Translations under genes and position numbers: made by a program
Source: Psychrobacter sp. PG1
GTDB taxonomy: Bacteria; Pseudomonadota; Gammaproteobacteria; Pseudomonadales; Moraxellaceae
Length of the DNA stretch: 54,290 nt
NCBI RefSeq assembly: GCF_014897815.1
Contig: NZ_JABUZG010000064.1
Location: 20,960-75,249, forward strand
Direction of reading: 5' to 3'
Part shown: piece by piece, positions 26,497 through 35,239 of the stretch
How the letters are laid out: the number at the start of each line of letters is the position of its first letter
How positions within the stretch are numbered: position 1 is the stretch's first letter
The notes under the pieces: generated by a model
Seen by the model: the letters and a program-made list of their open reading frames with translations, nothing else
Database searches by the model: none
What the model was told of the DNA's origin: nothing

Positions 26497-27900
26497 ATGT
26501 CTAAATCAACCGTGTTATCAATCAATGCGCTATTAAATAAAGCGCTGATGACGATAAAGCTCGCATCAACAGATCGTATAGATAAAGGTATAAAAGAAGA
26601 AAATGGCACTCAAGAGAATCGTTTGACCGCCAAACAAAAAGTACTTAGCTATAACCCGTTGACGACTTGCCAGCCGCATACCTTGCACTATGCCATGAAA
26701 GGAGTCGGCTATCTGCCAACGCCACTATTAGAGAGCTTGGTTGGTTATTGGAAAGGACCGACCTCAAAACAATACCTTCACGCCGATGCTCACCTGCGTT
26801 TGATTCTCGCGGTGAATAGTAAACTTAAAACGCCTCTTGAGCTGACACCAATGCATGAGCTGCGCGAAAGGTTCGCCGCTGACGCCGTGGCGATGCAAGC
26901 GCCGCAGGTATGGCAGCAAGCAAGTGACAATATCATCAGCAACATGAAGCGATTTACGAAAAAAAATCAGAAGCTTGTGCATTGGGAAGACAAAGTGATT
27001 GCCAACGCTGATGATGGCGATATGACCATTCGCTGTTATCAATCAGACGCGAGCTCTCATGGCTTAGGGTTCAAAAAAGCGGATACTCATAATTCTGATG
27101 AAACAGTGTTGTTATATTTTCATGGGGGTGGATTTTGTATTGGTGATGTCAATACCCATCATGAATTTTGCCACGCGGTTTGTGAGCAGACGGGCTGGCC
27201 GATAGTCAGTGTTGATTATCGCTTAGCACCTGAGCATCCTGCACCAGCCGCATTTAAAGACTGTATTACTGCCTACGCTTGGCTGGCTGAGCATTGCCAT
27301 ACCTTAGGCGCTTTATCCTCGCGAATCGTACTAGCAGGCTATAGTGCTGGCGGCGGATTGTCCACTTTGATTGCCCAACAACTCACTGCGCCCTCGAAAG
27401 TCGCATGGTCAGATCTGGGCATTGCAGGTCAAAAAATGTTCGATTTATTAGAGCCCTTACCAAAGCCGCTTGCACAAATGCCTTTATATCCTGTGACGGA
27501 TATCGAAACGGATTATCCAAGTTGGGAGTTATATGGTGAGGGATTATTATTGGATCATGCCGATGTGGCTGTATTTGATGCTGCTTGTTTAAATAACAGC
27601 CCCTTGCCACGCCAGCATATACTTAACTGTCCGATGCTTGGTGATAATAGTAAAGTATGCCCGACTTATATTGTCGCCGCAGAATTAGACGTATTACGTG
27701 ATGAAGCATTTGCTTATGCAAAGCAATTAAAGGTGCATGGTGTAGCAGTCGAGACTCATACCATTCTTGGTGCGCCGCATGGTTTTATTCATTTTATGAG
27801 TATTCATCAAGGTATCGGACAAAAAACAGGCGATATTATTAAAGGGTTTGCGAGTTTTGTGCGTGACGTTATCAATACTCAGTCACAATTAGCGGCATAG
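26497..27900 (+). CDS. alpha/beta-hydrolase esterase/lipase, HSL family (family IV)
   Basis: A 467-residue carboxylesterase of the hormone-sensitive-lipase group. The oxyanion-hole motif HGGGFCIGD, then VDYRLAPEHPAPAAFKD, the nucleophile elbow GYSAGGG, the acid in AAELDVLRDEA and the histidine in GAPHGFIHF give a complete Ser-Asp-His triad. The N-terminal about 160 residues are longer than in typical family IV enzymes (about 310-330 in total) and form a helical region with no signal peptide. GAGAAG stands before the ATG. Family IV enzymes are common in cold-adapted bacteria; the substrate (short-chain esters or lipids) is unknown. Confidence 0.85.
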   Translation: MSKSTVLSINALLNKALMTIKLASTDRIDKGIKEENGTQENRLTAKQKVLSYNPLTTCQPHTLHYAMKGVGYLPTPLLESLVGYWKGPTSKQYLHADAHLRLILAVNSKLKTPLELTPMHELRERFAADAVAMQAPQVWQQASDNIISNMKRFTKKNQKLVHWEDKVIANADDGDMTIRCYQSDASSHGLGFKKADTHNSDETVLLYFHGGGFCIGDVNTHHEFCHAVCEQTGWPIVSVDYRLAPEHPAPAAFKDCITAYAWLAEHCHTLGALSSRIVLAGYSAGGGLSTLIAQQLTAPSKVAWSDLGIAGQKMFDLLEPLPKPLAQMPLYPVTDIETDYPSWELYGEGLLLDHADVAVFDAACLNNSPLPRQHILNCPMLGDNSKVCPTYIVAAELDVLRDEAFAYAKQLKVHGVAVETHTILGAPHGFIHFMSIHQGIGQKTGDIIKGFASFVRDVINTQSQLAA

Positions 27901-28009
27901 TTATCAACACAGTTGTATAAGAGAGTGCCTGTTTACTTATAAAATAGAATGGCACTGCCACTATTTAAACGTTACTTTTTTAAGCATTGTTTTCTTAAAT
28001 ATGACTTGC

Positions 28010-29152
28010 TTAAACGTTATCTCCAACCTGACCATTCAAAGTGATCAGCCAAATCTCTGAGCGCGAACCCAAGCGAAATGGAATGCCCCAAAAGCCGTAA
28101 CCAGATGACACCACAAAGTGTCCTTTGCCAATGGCTTCATAGCCATAACCCAAGCGGTTGATGGCACTGACAATAAAGTTGGCGGGGAATATTTGACCGT
28201 TATGGGTATGCCCTGAGAGCTGTAAATCAATCGGCATTTGGCTGTGCTCAGCAATATCACTTGGTCTATGATCTAGCAGTATCACTGGCTGTGTAGTATC
28301 AACTTGAGCCAGTAGATCGGTTGTGGCTACCCGCTGTCTTTTATGGTTATCAAAACGCCCAACCAGCCAGATTGGTTGTCCTTCATGCTCGATACCGATT
28401 ACTTCATCATTTAACAACTGCACGCCAGCAGCACGCAACGCTTGGACAATCGGCTGCTCGTGCCCGTATAAATCATGATTGCCCAGCGTTGCATAAACAC
28501 CATACGGCAGGCTTTTGCATAACTCCGCCAAGTTTTTTGCCATATTATAATCAGTAAATGCCTGTATATTGTCATCCATGATATCACCCGGCATCAGCAA
28601 TATATCTGCTGTATTTTTTACCATAAGATGATGTAGCCTATCTATTGCACCGCTACCAAACAGTCTCCCGATATGCAAATCACTAGCGACCGCAATACGT
28701 AATGGCTTAGCCAAAGGCTTATCAATATCAATAGATAACTCACGTACCACAGGCGCATAAGCACTATATAGGGCATAGAAAAACAACCCGATAAATATTG
28801 CCAATGCCAATATGCACAACCCAAAATCGACGGTAGCCGTTGTAGCGAGCGCATCACCAGTTAGCGATGTGACCAACCAATATCCACCATAAAATAGGCT
28901 GGTAACTAAAGCCGTCAATAGCATGAAATGCATGACTAACATCCAACCACTGATCCAGCGATAGCTATTTTTAAATGCTCTATTGACACTGAGTAGAAGC
29001 AAACCGTTGGTAATAACGAATACGATGACCCATACCGAAGTTTGCAAGCCTGCTGTCTGCCAAGGCTGTAACCACCATTGCACGCTTAGAGCTGCGCCGG
29101 CACTAAAGAGCTGCAATAGCGCAAAGATGGTGATAAAAAACATATAACGCAT
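28010..29152 (-). CDS. membrane-anchored metallophosphoesterase, paralogue 1
   Basis: A 380-residue protein with about four or five N-terminal membrane helices (residues 1-140) and a cytoplasmic or periplasmic calcineurin-type phosphoesterase domain. Metal-ligand motifs are in order: SDLHIGRLFG, GDIMDDN, LGNHDLYG, LDHRPSD, SGHTHNGQIFP. The layout matches the YaeI/YkuE-like group, some of which act on lipid-linked phosphates. It lies 156 bp downstream of a paralogue in the same direction, with a terminator between them, so they are separately transcribed duplicates. Confidence 0.85.
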   Translation of the reverse strand: MRYMFFITIFALLQLFSAGAALSVQWWLQPWQTAGLQTSVWVIVFVITNGLLLLSVNRAFKNSYRWISGWMLVMHFMLLTALVTSLFYGGYWLVTSLTGDALATTATVDFGLCILALAIFIGLFFYALYSAYAPVVRELSIDIDKPLAKPLRIAVASDLHIGRLFGSGAIDRLHHLMVKNTADILLMPGDIMDDNIQAFTDYNMAKNLAELCKSLPYGVYATLGNHDLYGHEQPIVQALRAAGVQLLNDEVIGIEHEGQPIWLVGRFDNHKRQRVATTDLLAQVDTTQPVILLDHRPSDIAEHSQMPIDLQLSGHTHNGQIFPANFIVSAINRLGYGYEAIGKGHFVVSSGYGFWGIPFRLGSRSEIWLITLNGQVGDNV

Positions 29153-29241
29153 GAAGAATCCTTGAGTATGATGGCGTCAATGCAGTGTGTTTTTAGCTAA
29201 CCAGACAAGCAAAGTAGCTATTAGCCAGCCTAACAGCAAAT

Positions 29242-29278
29242 AAAAGCCTCTACCATTTAGATATAGTAGAGGCTTTAT
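29242..29278. terminator. intrinsic terminator between the two phosphoesterase genes
   Basis: AAAGCCTCTAC and GTAGAGGCTTT form an 11-pair perfect stem with a 12-nt loop; read on the minus strand it is followed by a short T-rich stretch. Confidence 0.8.
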
Positions 29279-29308
29279 CATTAGGGTAACACTGTTTATT
29301 TAAATGGC

Positions 29309-30382
29309 TCATACACCAGACTGCAACGTAATTATCCAAATCTCAGAACGCGTACCCAGTCTAAATGGTACTGGACCGATACCATAACCAGAGGTCACCA
29401 AAAACTGCGTATCGGCTATTTTTTTGCTGCCATAGTTTAGTGGTTTCAACCAATCCATCAATAGCGTTAGTGGAAATATCTGCCCGCCATGGGTATGCCC
29501 AGACAGATGCAAATCGACTGGCAGGGCGCTGACCTCATCCATCGCGCTAGGACGATGCTCCAAAAATATCACTGGTTTATCTGTGTCTACTTGCGTCAAT
29601 AATTCCTCGGCTGACAGTCTAGTACGATCGATATCATCTGAGCGCCCCACCAGCCATACTGAATCATCTAATAGCACACTCTCATTATCAAGCGCTTTGA
29701 TGCCAGCCTCTTCCACCGCCTGTGTAATCTGCTGGTCATAACCGAAATAATCGTGATTGCCTAAAGTCGCATAGACGCCAAGCGGCGCCTTTAGCTTTGA
29801 TAGCTGCTCATGCATATTGGTATTATCGTAAGCAATGGTATTGTCATTCATAATGTCACCAGCAATAACCAAGACATCGGGATGTTGCGCATCGATAAGG
29901 TGCACCATTTTCTTTATCTGCCGATTGCCAAACCATCTGCCCAGATGCGTATCAGAGACAAGCGCTATCTTCATTGGCTTAGCCAGCGGCTTAGCTGTAG
30001 TGATCGTCAATCGATGTACTTCGGGCGAGTAGGCATTAAATACAGCTAAGCTAACAATGGCTATATAAATCGTGACAGATAGAGCGCGCAAGAGTATTGG
30101 ATGAGATTTCCGTCTAAAAAGCGGATAAACGAGTAGCGCAACTGCAGCAGTTATCAAACCCGCATAAATCATAAAACCTTGCAAAATACTAACGACCAGA
30201 TAAACGTGAAAGCGCTCACCCCAAAACTCAGTCAAACCATAAATGAGAGCACTATTATTAATAATAAAGACAACAGCTATCAGTGCAGCTTTTGCAGCAG
30301 TCGTTTTTGGCTTTATTAACCAGTAAATAAGAACGGTGGTCATAACAGCTAGCAACTGAGTAAAAACGATAAAAAGCCACAT
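29309..30382 (-). CDS. membrane-anchored metallophosphoesterase, paralogue 2
   Basis: A 357-residue paralogue of the previous gene with the same architecture: several N-terminal helices, then SDTHLGRWFGNRQ, GDIMNDN, LGNHDYFGYD, LEHRPSA and SGHTHGGQIFP. The shared AxPLAKPxxIAxxSDxH lead-in and the DTxxPVIxLxHRPS block show that the two come from a duplication; the membrane part has diverged more than the catalytic part. All metal ligands are present, so both copies should be active. Substrate unknown. Confidence 0.85.
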   Translation of the reverse strand: MWLFIVFTQLLAVMTTVLIYWLIKPKTTAAKAALIAVVFIINNSALIYGLTEFWGERFHVYLVVSILQGFMIYAGLITAAVALLVYPLFRRKSHPILLRALSVTIYIAIVSLAVFNAYSPEVHRLTITTAKPLAKPMKIALVSDTHLGRWFGNRQIKKMVHLIDAQHPDVLVIAGDIMNDNTIAYDNTNMHEQLSKLKAPLGVYATLGNHDYFGYDQQITQAVEEAGIKALDNESVLLDDSVWLVGRSDDIDRTRLSAEELLTQVDTDKPVIFLEHRPSAMDEVSALPVDLHLSGHTHGGQIFPLTLLMDWLKPLNYGSKKIADTQFLVTSGYGIGPVPFRLGTRSEIWIITLQSGV

Positions 30383-30530
30383 AGTAAGGTCTAATCAGAT
30401 AGAGATAACGCTATCTTACGTCAAAAACTGAATGCTCTGGATATAGCGTCTTTTTTTCCACGAAAACTTCATATGCTTTGCCTCTAAAGTGCTGTTGCCA
30501 CAAAACTAAATGGTTGCCACTAAACGTACT

Positions 30531-30992
30531 TTAACGTTTATCTGGTGCTATTTTACAGACGCCATTGTCACAAGCTTGCATCAGCGCTTTGCCATAGAGC
30601 AACTTGGTCACCCAATTCGGGATTTTATAGCGATTGCGCGCGACATAAGGATAAGCCAAGTCGCCAAGTTGCTTGACCACTGGCAAAAACAATAACGGTG
30701 ACCATTTAACGCCGCCCGTCCTGTAGAGCAGCCGCACGGCATCCATATGCGTGTACCAATTGCCGTAGCTGTCTTGCATGCACATATAAGTCATCGCATC
30801 CTTACGGCTAAATCCTGCGACTGCCAACTCATCCAGCCCTTCTTCCACAGGAACTAAGCGTATCTTTTCCGGTTGACGTTTTTTCATATTATGCGCCTCG
30901 GTGCTGCATATCACGCACGCATCATCGTAGTACATGGTAATAGATAAATTCGCTTGCTCTCTATAGCTGTTGATATGGTTTTGGATAATCAT
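30531..30992 (-). CDS. DCC-family (DUF393) thiol-disulfide-like protein
   Basis: A 153-residue protein of the DUF393 family, thioredoxin-related, with the signature YYDDACVICSTEA (D-x-C-x-x-C, cysteines near residues 26 and 29). The aromatic-rich middle MDAVRLLYRTGG and the tail with PNWVTKLLYG are also typical. It starts 1 bp after the stop of the desaturase upstream, so the two are almost certainly co-transcribed and translationally coupled. A link to the redox chemistry or electron supply of the desaturase is inference. Confidence 0.8.
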   Translation of the reverse strand: MIIQNHINSYREQANLSITMYYDDACVICSTEAHNMKKRQPEKIRLVPVEEGLDELAVAGFSRKDAMTYMCMQDSYGNWYTHMDAVRLLYRTGGVKWSPLLFLPVVKQLGDLAYPYVARNRYKIPNWVTKLLYGKALMQACDNGVCKIAPDKR

Positions 30993-30993
30993 G

Positions 30994-31863
30994 TTACGAC
31001 TCCTTTATGAGTGATGCCTCAGCATTGAGGTTATTCATTTTATTAATCACGCTAGATTCTTGATAATTATTGACTGGTGCTAAAAAAGGAATGACGGGCT
31101 GCTGCGTCCACTGCGGTGCGGTGGCATCTAAGCGCTTAGCCAGTATTGGTAAATGATTGGTCGGGACAGCTGGAAATAGGTGATGCTCAATATGATAGAG
31201 CAAATTAAAGGTTAGCAAATTAATCAATGGATGGCGCTCACTGCGGGCATATACCACATCATCGCAACCATGATGGACGCTCCATACGGCAAAGAATCCC
31301 ACCATGATATTGGCCAATATCATCACCAATACGTGATATATCAAAACTGGATGCATCGTGATAAAAGCGGTGGCAATCACTGCGAAAATGAGCAACAGAT
31401 CAAAGCCAACGAGCATACGATTGCGGCGGCTACCATGCGTCAAGCCAAACCCCTGAATCATAATCGAAAAAATACCACCGCCTAATATCGCCTGATACCA
31501 AGGCAGACGAGCCCAATTACCCTCGACATCGCTGTCACCCAGTGGATCTCTATGATGATTGAGATGTGTGTGCCGAATAGCATGCGTGCTACAGAGCATC
31601 GTGATACTGAGAAAAAACAGCATGGTTTCAGTGGCAAGCTTCTCTACTCCCAACGTTCGATGATAACAATCATGGGCTTGTCTCAGTGCGGCAGTAAAAA
31701 AGAAAAATGTCGCCACAAGTGCAAGCAACCACCACCCTTGCCACGCGCTCCACCATGACAATAATAAAAAAGGCAAAGATAAGAAAATATTATAAACAGT
31801 CTCGCCAAGACTAAGCTGTCGCAAATCTTGCCATTCAATATTTGCTAACGAAGGATGACGCAT
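30994..31863 (-). CDS. membrane fatty-acid desaturase, paralogue 1
   Basis: A 289-residue di-iron membrane desaturase or hydroxylase. Three histidine boxes are in place: HDCYH, HTHLNHH and HIEHH, plus a lone H in WSVHHGCDD. About four membrane helices (LSLPFLLLSWWSAWQGWWLLALVATFFF split here into two; LVGFDLLLIFAVIATAF; YHVLVMILANIMVGFFAV). It would introduce a double bond into acyl chains, which keeps membranes fluid in the cold. GGAGAA precedes the ATG. The operator-like repeat at 31944-31967 lies about 80 bp upstream; the DUF393 gene follows directly. Confidence 0.88.
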   Translation of the reverse strand: MRHPSLANIEWQDLRQLSLGETVYNIFLSLPFLLLSWWSAWQGWWLLALVATFFFFTAALRQAHDCYHRTLGVEKLATETMLFFLSITMLCSTHAIRHTHLNHHRDPLGDSDVEGNWARLPWYQAILGGGIFSIMIQGFGLTHGSRRNRMLVGFDLLLIFAVIATAFITMHPVLIYHVLVMILANIMVGFFAVWSVHHGCDDVVYARSERHPLINLLTFNLLYHIEHHLFPAVPTNHLPILAKRLDATAPQWTQQPVIPFLAPVNNYQESSVINKMNNLNAEASLIKES

Positions 31864-31943
31864 GATGTTCTCCTTACTTGGTGATAAGCAGTAGCTATCT
31901 TGCTGGCGCGACTACTTAATTTAATCGACTGGTTTAATTTACT

Positions 31944-31967
31944 TTATTTCTGTCAATAGTGAAATAA
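31944..31967. promoter_or_regulatory. shared operator-like inverted repeat, site A (desaturase 1)
   Basis: TTATTTC, ten bases (TGTCAATAGT), then GAAATAA: perfect 7-bp arms. On the minus strand the spacer contains TTGACA, a perfect -35 box directed at the desaturase, though the -10 position is weak. The motif recurs at 35180-35199 and 35821-35844. Confidence 0.7.
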
Positions 31968-31978
31968 CTATTTAAATT

Positions 31979-32449
31979 TTATTTGTATTTAGGTAATGCG
32001 ATAAGACCTGTAATCACAGCGCTAGCTCCACCTGTCAAAACCTGCATAATAAGAGGTAGCTCTAGTAAAGATAGAAAGGCAAAGCCCATAAAACCACCCG
32101 TAATTAAAGAGATGAGAAGGCCTTTATAATTACAGTGAGCATTTACTTGCGCAAGAATCCAGCCTGTAAATAACGAAGGTAACAGGCCTAATATAAATCC
32201 AAAAATTATATAGAAAATCAGCGCAAACCCTAGCAGCCAAACTACATTAAATGCAGTGATGAAATAGACGTTAGTAATATTGAACATTTCGGGCGCATCA
32301 AAATTATAATCATTAAACAAGACATCAGGTACTGCTACGCTTAACCATAGAAATATCCCACCTAGTGCCCCGCCAAATTGTGCATATTGATTTATCACCT
32401 TACTCTTTGGATAGCTGGATGCTGTAGCGCCAACCTCAATGTCACTCAT
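31979..32449 (-). CDS. small four-helix membrane protein B, unknown function
   Basis: About 156 residues from the ATG at 32449, which has GGAG six bases upstream; an ATG four codons earlier overlaps that site and is unlikely. Four hydrophobic helices with glycine-rich motifs: GGALGGIFLWLSV, FILGLLPSLFTGWILA, LITGGFMGFAFLSLL and GGASAVITGLIALPKYK at the C-terminus. The same pattern (LGxxPxLxTGxI and a terminal AxxSxIxGxIALPK) is in the membrane protein at 33518-34018, so the two are distant paralogues. Two parS-like palindromes lie between it and the epimerase gene. Confidence 0.65.
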   Translation of the reverse strand: MSDIEVGATASSYPKSKVINQYAQFGGALGGIFLWLSVAVPDVLFNDYNFDAPEMFNITNVYFITAFNVVWLLGFALIFYIIFGFILGLLPSLFTGWILAQVNAHCNYKGLLISLITGGFMGFAFLSLLELPLIMQVLTGGASAVITGLIALPKYK

Positions 32450-32464
32450 ACACATCTCCATTTA

Positions 32465-32480
32465 GGTTTCACATGAAACA
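32465..32480. promoter_or_regulatory. parS-like palindrome
   Basis: GGTTTCACATGAAACA differs from the parS consensus TGTTTCACGTGAAACA at two positions. It lies 15 bp upstream of the membrane protein B start. Confidence 0.5.
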
Positions 32481-32500
32481 AAAAATCATGTAAATAATAA

Positions 32501-32516
32501 TGTTTCACATGAAACA
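32501..32516. promoter_or_regulatory. parS-like palindrome
   Basis: TGTTTCACATGAAACA differs from the parS consensus at one central position. It is 36 bp from the previous copy, in the same 79-bp gap. Confidence 0.55.
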
Positions 32517-32528
32517 TCACTTAATGAT

Positions 32529-33494
32529 TTACGAACTCTGCTCTTCTAACGCCTGCTTCAGCGTTGGATGTTGGAACTCATAACCTGCTTCCTGTAATGC
32601 TCGCGGCAATACCTTTTGTCCGTCTACAAGCAGCGTCGACATTTCACCAAACATCAGCTTGAGTAAGAAATTTGGTAAGGTGAAAAATGTCGGACGATGT
32701 AGCCATGACCCCAGTGTTTTGGTGAAAGTATGATTGTTTACAGGATTGGGTGCCGTTAGGTTATAAACCAGCACTGGCGTATCATTGATAGTTTCTAACG
32801 AGTGCTCATCGGTAGTCTGAGTGTCCGCATAATTAGCAAGATGCTGTTCAATAATGAATATCGCTGCCCCTACCCAGTCTTCACGACTGATCCAACTCAT
32901 GATCTGCTGACCATCACCCAATTGTCCACCGACACCCATTTTAAATGGGGTTAATAATTTACCGAGCATACCACCCTCAGGATGAATCACCACGCCAGTA
33001 CGCACAATAGCCACGGGCACGCCATATTCGGTTGCTGTCAATGCTAGCTGCTCCCATTCATTACATAATCGATGAGCAAAATCAGTCTCAAAACCACTGC
33101 TTTCGGTAAGAGGTTTGTCACCTTGCGTGCCATACCAACCAATCGCTGAACCACTAAGCATTAGCTTTGGTTTAATACTGGTGCCCTTAATAAATGCCAA
33201 TAAGGACTCGGTAGGCTTAACTCGGCTAACAATCAGCGCCTCTTTGCGCTCATCGCTCCAACGCGAGTCGGCGATACCCGCCCCTGCTAGGTTTAAAATA
33301 ACCTCAAAGCTCTTATCCGAGCTCGCCAGCTCATCATAAGTCATCATTTCGATATCATTCGGATGGACTTGGCTACTATCACGCGTCAGCCAAGTAATAT
33401 GCAGCGCTTTATCTTGGGCACGGTAACGCGCCGTAATTTCATTGCTAAAGGCACTGCCTAAAAATCCTGAGCCACCACTGATTAAAATATTCAT
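32529..33494 (-). CDS. TIGR01777-family NAD(P)-dependent epimerase (YfcH-like)
   Basis: A 321-residue extended short-chain dehydrogenase. The Rossmann loop ISGGSGFLGSAF opens the protein; NLAGAGIADSRWSDERKEALIVSRVKPT, SGSAIGWYGTQGD (with the catalytic S and YG), CNEWEQLA and VIVRTGVVIHPEGGMLGKLL are hallmarks of the YfcH/TIGR01777 group, with the C-terminal DUF1731 part LRPRALQEAGYEFxxPTLxxAL seen as KVLPRALQEAGYEFQHPTLKQAL in overlapping pieces. Substrate unknown. It sits between two paralogous membrane proteins in a region otherwise devoted to lipids. Confidence 0.88.
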   Translation of the reverse strand: MNILISGGSGFLGSAFSNEITARYRAQDKALHITWLTRDSSQVHPNDIEMMTYDELASSDKSFEVILNLAGAGIADSRWSDERKEALIVSRVKPTESLLAFIKGTSIKPKLMLSGSAIGWYGTQGDKPLTESSGFETDFAHRLCNEWEQLALTATEYGVPVAIVRTGVVIHPEGGMLGKLLTPFKMGVGGQLGDGQQIMSWISREDWVGAAIFIIEQHLANYADTQTTDEHSLETINDTPVLVYNLTAPNPVNNHTFTKTLGSWLHRPTFFTLPNFLLKLMFGEMSTLLVDGQKVLPRALQEAGYEFQHPTLKQALEEQSS

Positions 33495-33517
33495 GTCCTA
33501 TTCCTTATATTTTTCGC

Positions 33518-34018
33518 TTATCGTTTAGTAAAACTTAATTCGCTATAGTCATCGTCTTCTTTTTTAACTTTTATATCAAAACGACTTTTACATGCTTTTG
33601 GTAAAGCAATGCAGCCAGCGATAACTGAGTTGATAGCGCCAAATAGTCCTATACCAATCATAAAGGCCAGTAGCACGCCAACCTCTATCAAAGAGTTGAT
33701 GCCTAAATATAGAACGATTGCACCCATGTAACCTGCTGACGTTATAAACCCAATCAAAAATATCGTGATTATACTCTTATGGTCACCGCGCCATACATTC
33801 TTACAAGTGACGATAATGCCGGTTAATAAAGCGGGAATAAAGCCCAACAAACCAACGTAAAGTAATGGCTGATAACCGATCTGAGCAAAGTCCGCATTCC
33901 TAAAAAAAAACAATAAAGCCAGCTCTGCAATCACTCCACCAACCACACTCCCAAGCCCTGCAAACAGAATAATCACTTGTACATAAGGATACGCAGCCAC
34001 GTTGTTATTCGTTTTCAC
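33518..34018 (-). CDS. small four-helix membrane protein A, unknown function
   Basis: A 166-residue protein with about four membrane helices (IILFAGLGSVVGGVIAELAL, LLYVGLLGFIPALLTGIIV, IITIFLIGFITSAGYMGAIVL, LIEVGVLLAFMIGIGLFGAI) and a charged cytoplasmic tail ending KEDDDYSELSFTKR. The LGFIPALLTG and SVIAGCIALPKA motifs match those of the protein at 31979-32449, with the epimerase gene between the two. It is 23 bp upstream of the epimerase, so they are likely one transcript. No named family. Confidence 0.65.
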   Translation of the reverse strand: MKTNNNVAAYPYVQVIILFAGLGSVVGGVIAELALLFFFRNADFAQIGYQPLLYVGLLGFIPALLTGIIVTCKNVWRGDHKSIITIFLIGFITSAGYMGAIVLYLGINSLIEVGVLLAFMIGIGLFGAINSVIAGCIALPKACKSRFDIKVKKEDDDYSELSFTKR

Positions 34019-34135
34019 GATATTTATCCTCTTAACTTTAGTCGTTAATTTAGTATAAATATGGCATTGGCAAAGCCAATGAAATTACTGTGAATAATTG
34101 GTGGATAAGCATCTTGATTTTATTTAGCCTACTTA

Positions 34136-35083
34136 TTAGGCAAAATGCTTACGGATAGGACAGTCACTATCATTATTATTTTGAGATTTATTCTTTAATT
34201 TGTTCCAACGATGATTAATAAAATCTATGACGTTAGCCACACTCGGTAACACATGTGCTTTGGTCAAGTGTGGCGCGGCGGTATCCAAACGCTTGGCAAG
34301 TTCAGGTAAATGGTTGGATGGGACGGCAGGAAAGAGATGGTGCTCTACGTGATAAAGCAAATTGAAGGTCAGCAAGTTGACTACTCGGTTACGCTCAGTA
34401 CGAGCGATCGTTTCATCACAATCATGATGCACTCCCCACACAGCAATGATACCGACACTGGCGTTAGCCAACATCATGGTCAGTATGTGATATATCAATA
34501 CTTGCGCTAATATCGCGAGAGTAGGAATAGTAAAGGTGGTCAATATGAGGGCAACTATGACGACTAAACCAATCAAAGCAAACTCTAGCCAAGCCAAATT
34601 TTGATTGCGACGGCTGCTTAGACGCAGTCCTTGCCGATAAATATCCAGTCGATACGCTATCCCGCCAAGCAACGCTTGCCACCATGACACTTTTGCTAGA
34701 CTGCCTTCAATATCACTATCGCCCAATGGGTCACGATGATGCGCCATGTGCGTGGCTCGAATGCTGTGCAAACTGGTCATTAATAGTACGCTGAGCAATA
34801 ATAATATGGCGGTGGTCGTACGTTTTCCTGTACCCAAACTATGATGATAGCCATCGTGCGCTTGGCGAAAAGCGGCAGCAAAGAATAAATAAGAAGCCCC
34901 GCATGCTAAGACATACCAAGAGTGGCTGGCGAACCACCATGACAACAATAAAAACGGATAAGGCAAAATAACGTTGTAAGCGATTTGACCGCGCGTTAAC
35001 CGGCGCAAGTCTTGCCACTCGACTGCAGCAATAGCCTTTTTAATGGTTTGCTCTTTATTAGCGTGTGTTTGATTGACTGTCAT
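34136..35083 (-). CDS. membrane fatty-acid desaturase, paralogue 2
   Basis: A 315-residue desaturase from the ATG at 35083, beginning MTVNQTHANKEQ. The frame is open to 35209, but the promoter at 35162-35190 would start transcription near 35155, and GGA lies eight bases before 35083. Histidine boxes HDGYH, HMAHH and HVEHH are intact. It shares long blocks with paralogue 1 (WQDLRxL, HRDPLGDSDxEG, NLLTFNLLYHxEHHLFPAVPxNHLPxLAKRLD). Together with the neighbouring GbsR-like regulator gene and site B upstream it forms the core of a likely lipid-desaturation regulon. Confidence 0.88.
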   Translation of the reverse strand: MTVNQTHANKEQTIKKAIAAVEWQDLRRLTRGQIAYNVILPYPFLLLSWWFASHSWYVLACGASYLFFAAAFRQAHDGYHHSLGTGKRTTTAILLLLSVLLMTSLHSIRATHMAHHRDPLGDSDIEGSLAKVSWWQALLGGIAYRLDIYRQGLRLSSRRNQNLAWLEFALIGLVVIVALILTTFTIPTLAILAQVLIYHILTMMLANASVGIIAVWGVHHDCDETIARTERNRVVNLLTFNLLYHVEHHLFPAVPSNHLPELAKRLDTAAPHLTKAHVLPSVANVIDFINHRWNKLKNKSQNNNDSDCPIRKHFA

Positions 35084-35161
35084 TTTACACATCCATTTGT
35101 TATTACTATTTTTTGTTGCTGCTATTTTATAGAAACTTATCTCACTTAAACTTAACTGGCT

Positions 35162-35199
35162 TTTATAGTTATTACATATATTTCTGTCAAAAAAGAAAT
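35162..35199 (-). promoter_or_regulatory. promoter with embedded operator, site B (desaturase 2)
   Basis: ATTTC-TGTCAAAAAA-GAAAT (35180-35199) is the second copy of the shared motif. On the minus strand its spacer supplies TTGACA (complement of 35185-35190), and TATAAA (complement of 35162-35167) stands exactly 17 bp away, so this is a near-consensus sigma-70 promoter whose -35 box lies inside the inverted repeat. A protein bound to the repeat would block RNA polymerase. Confidence 0.75.
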
Positions 35200-35239
35200 T
35201 ATATCGCAAATTTTTTATGTTAAATTACACAGCTCACTA

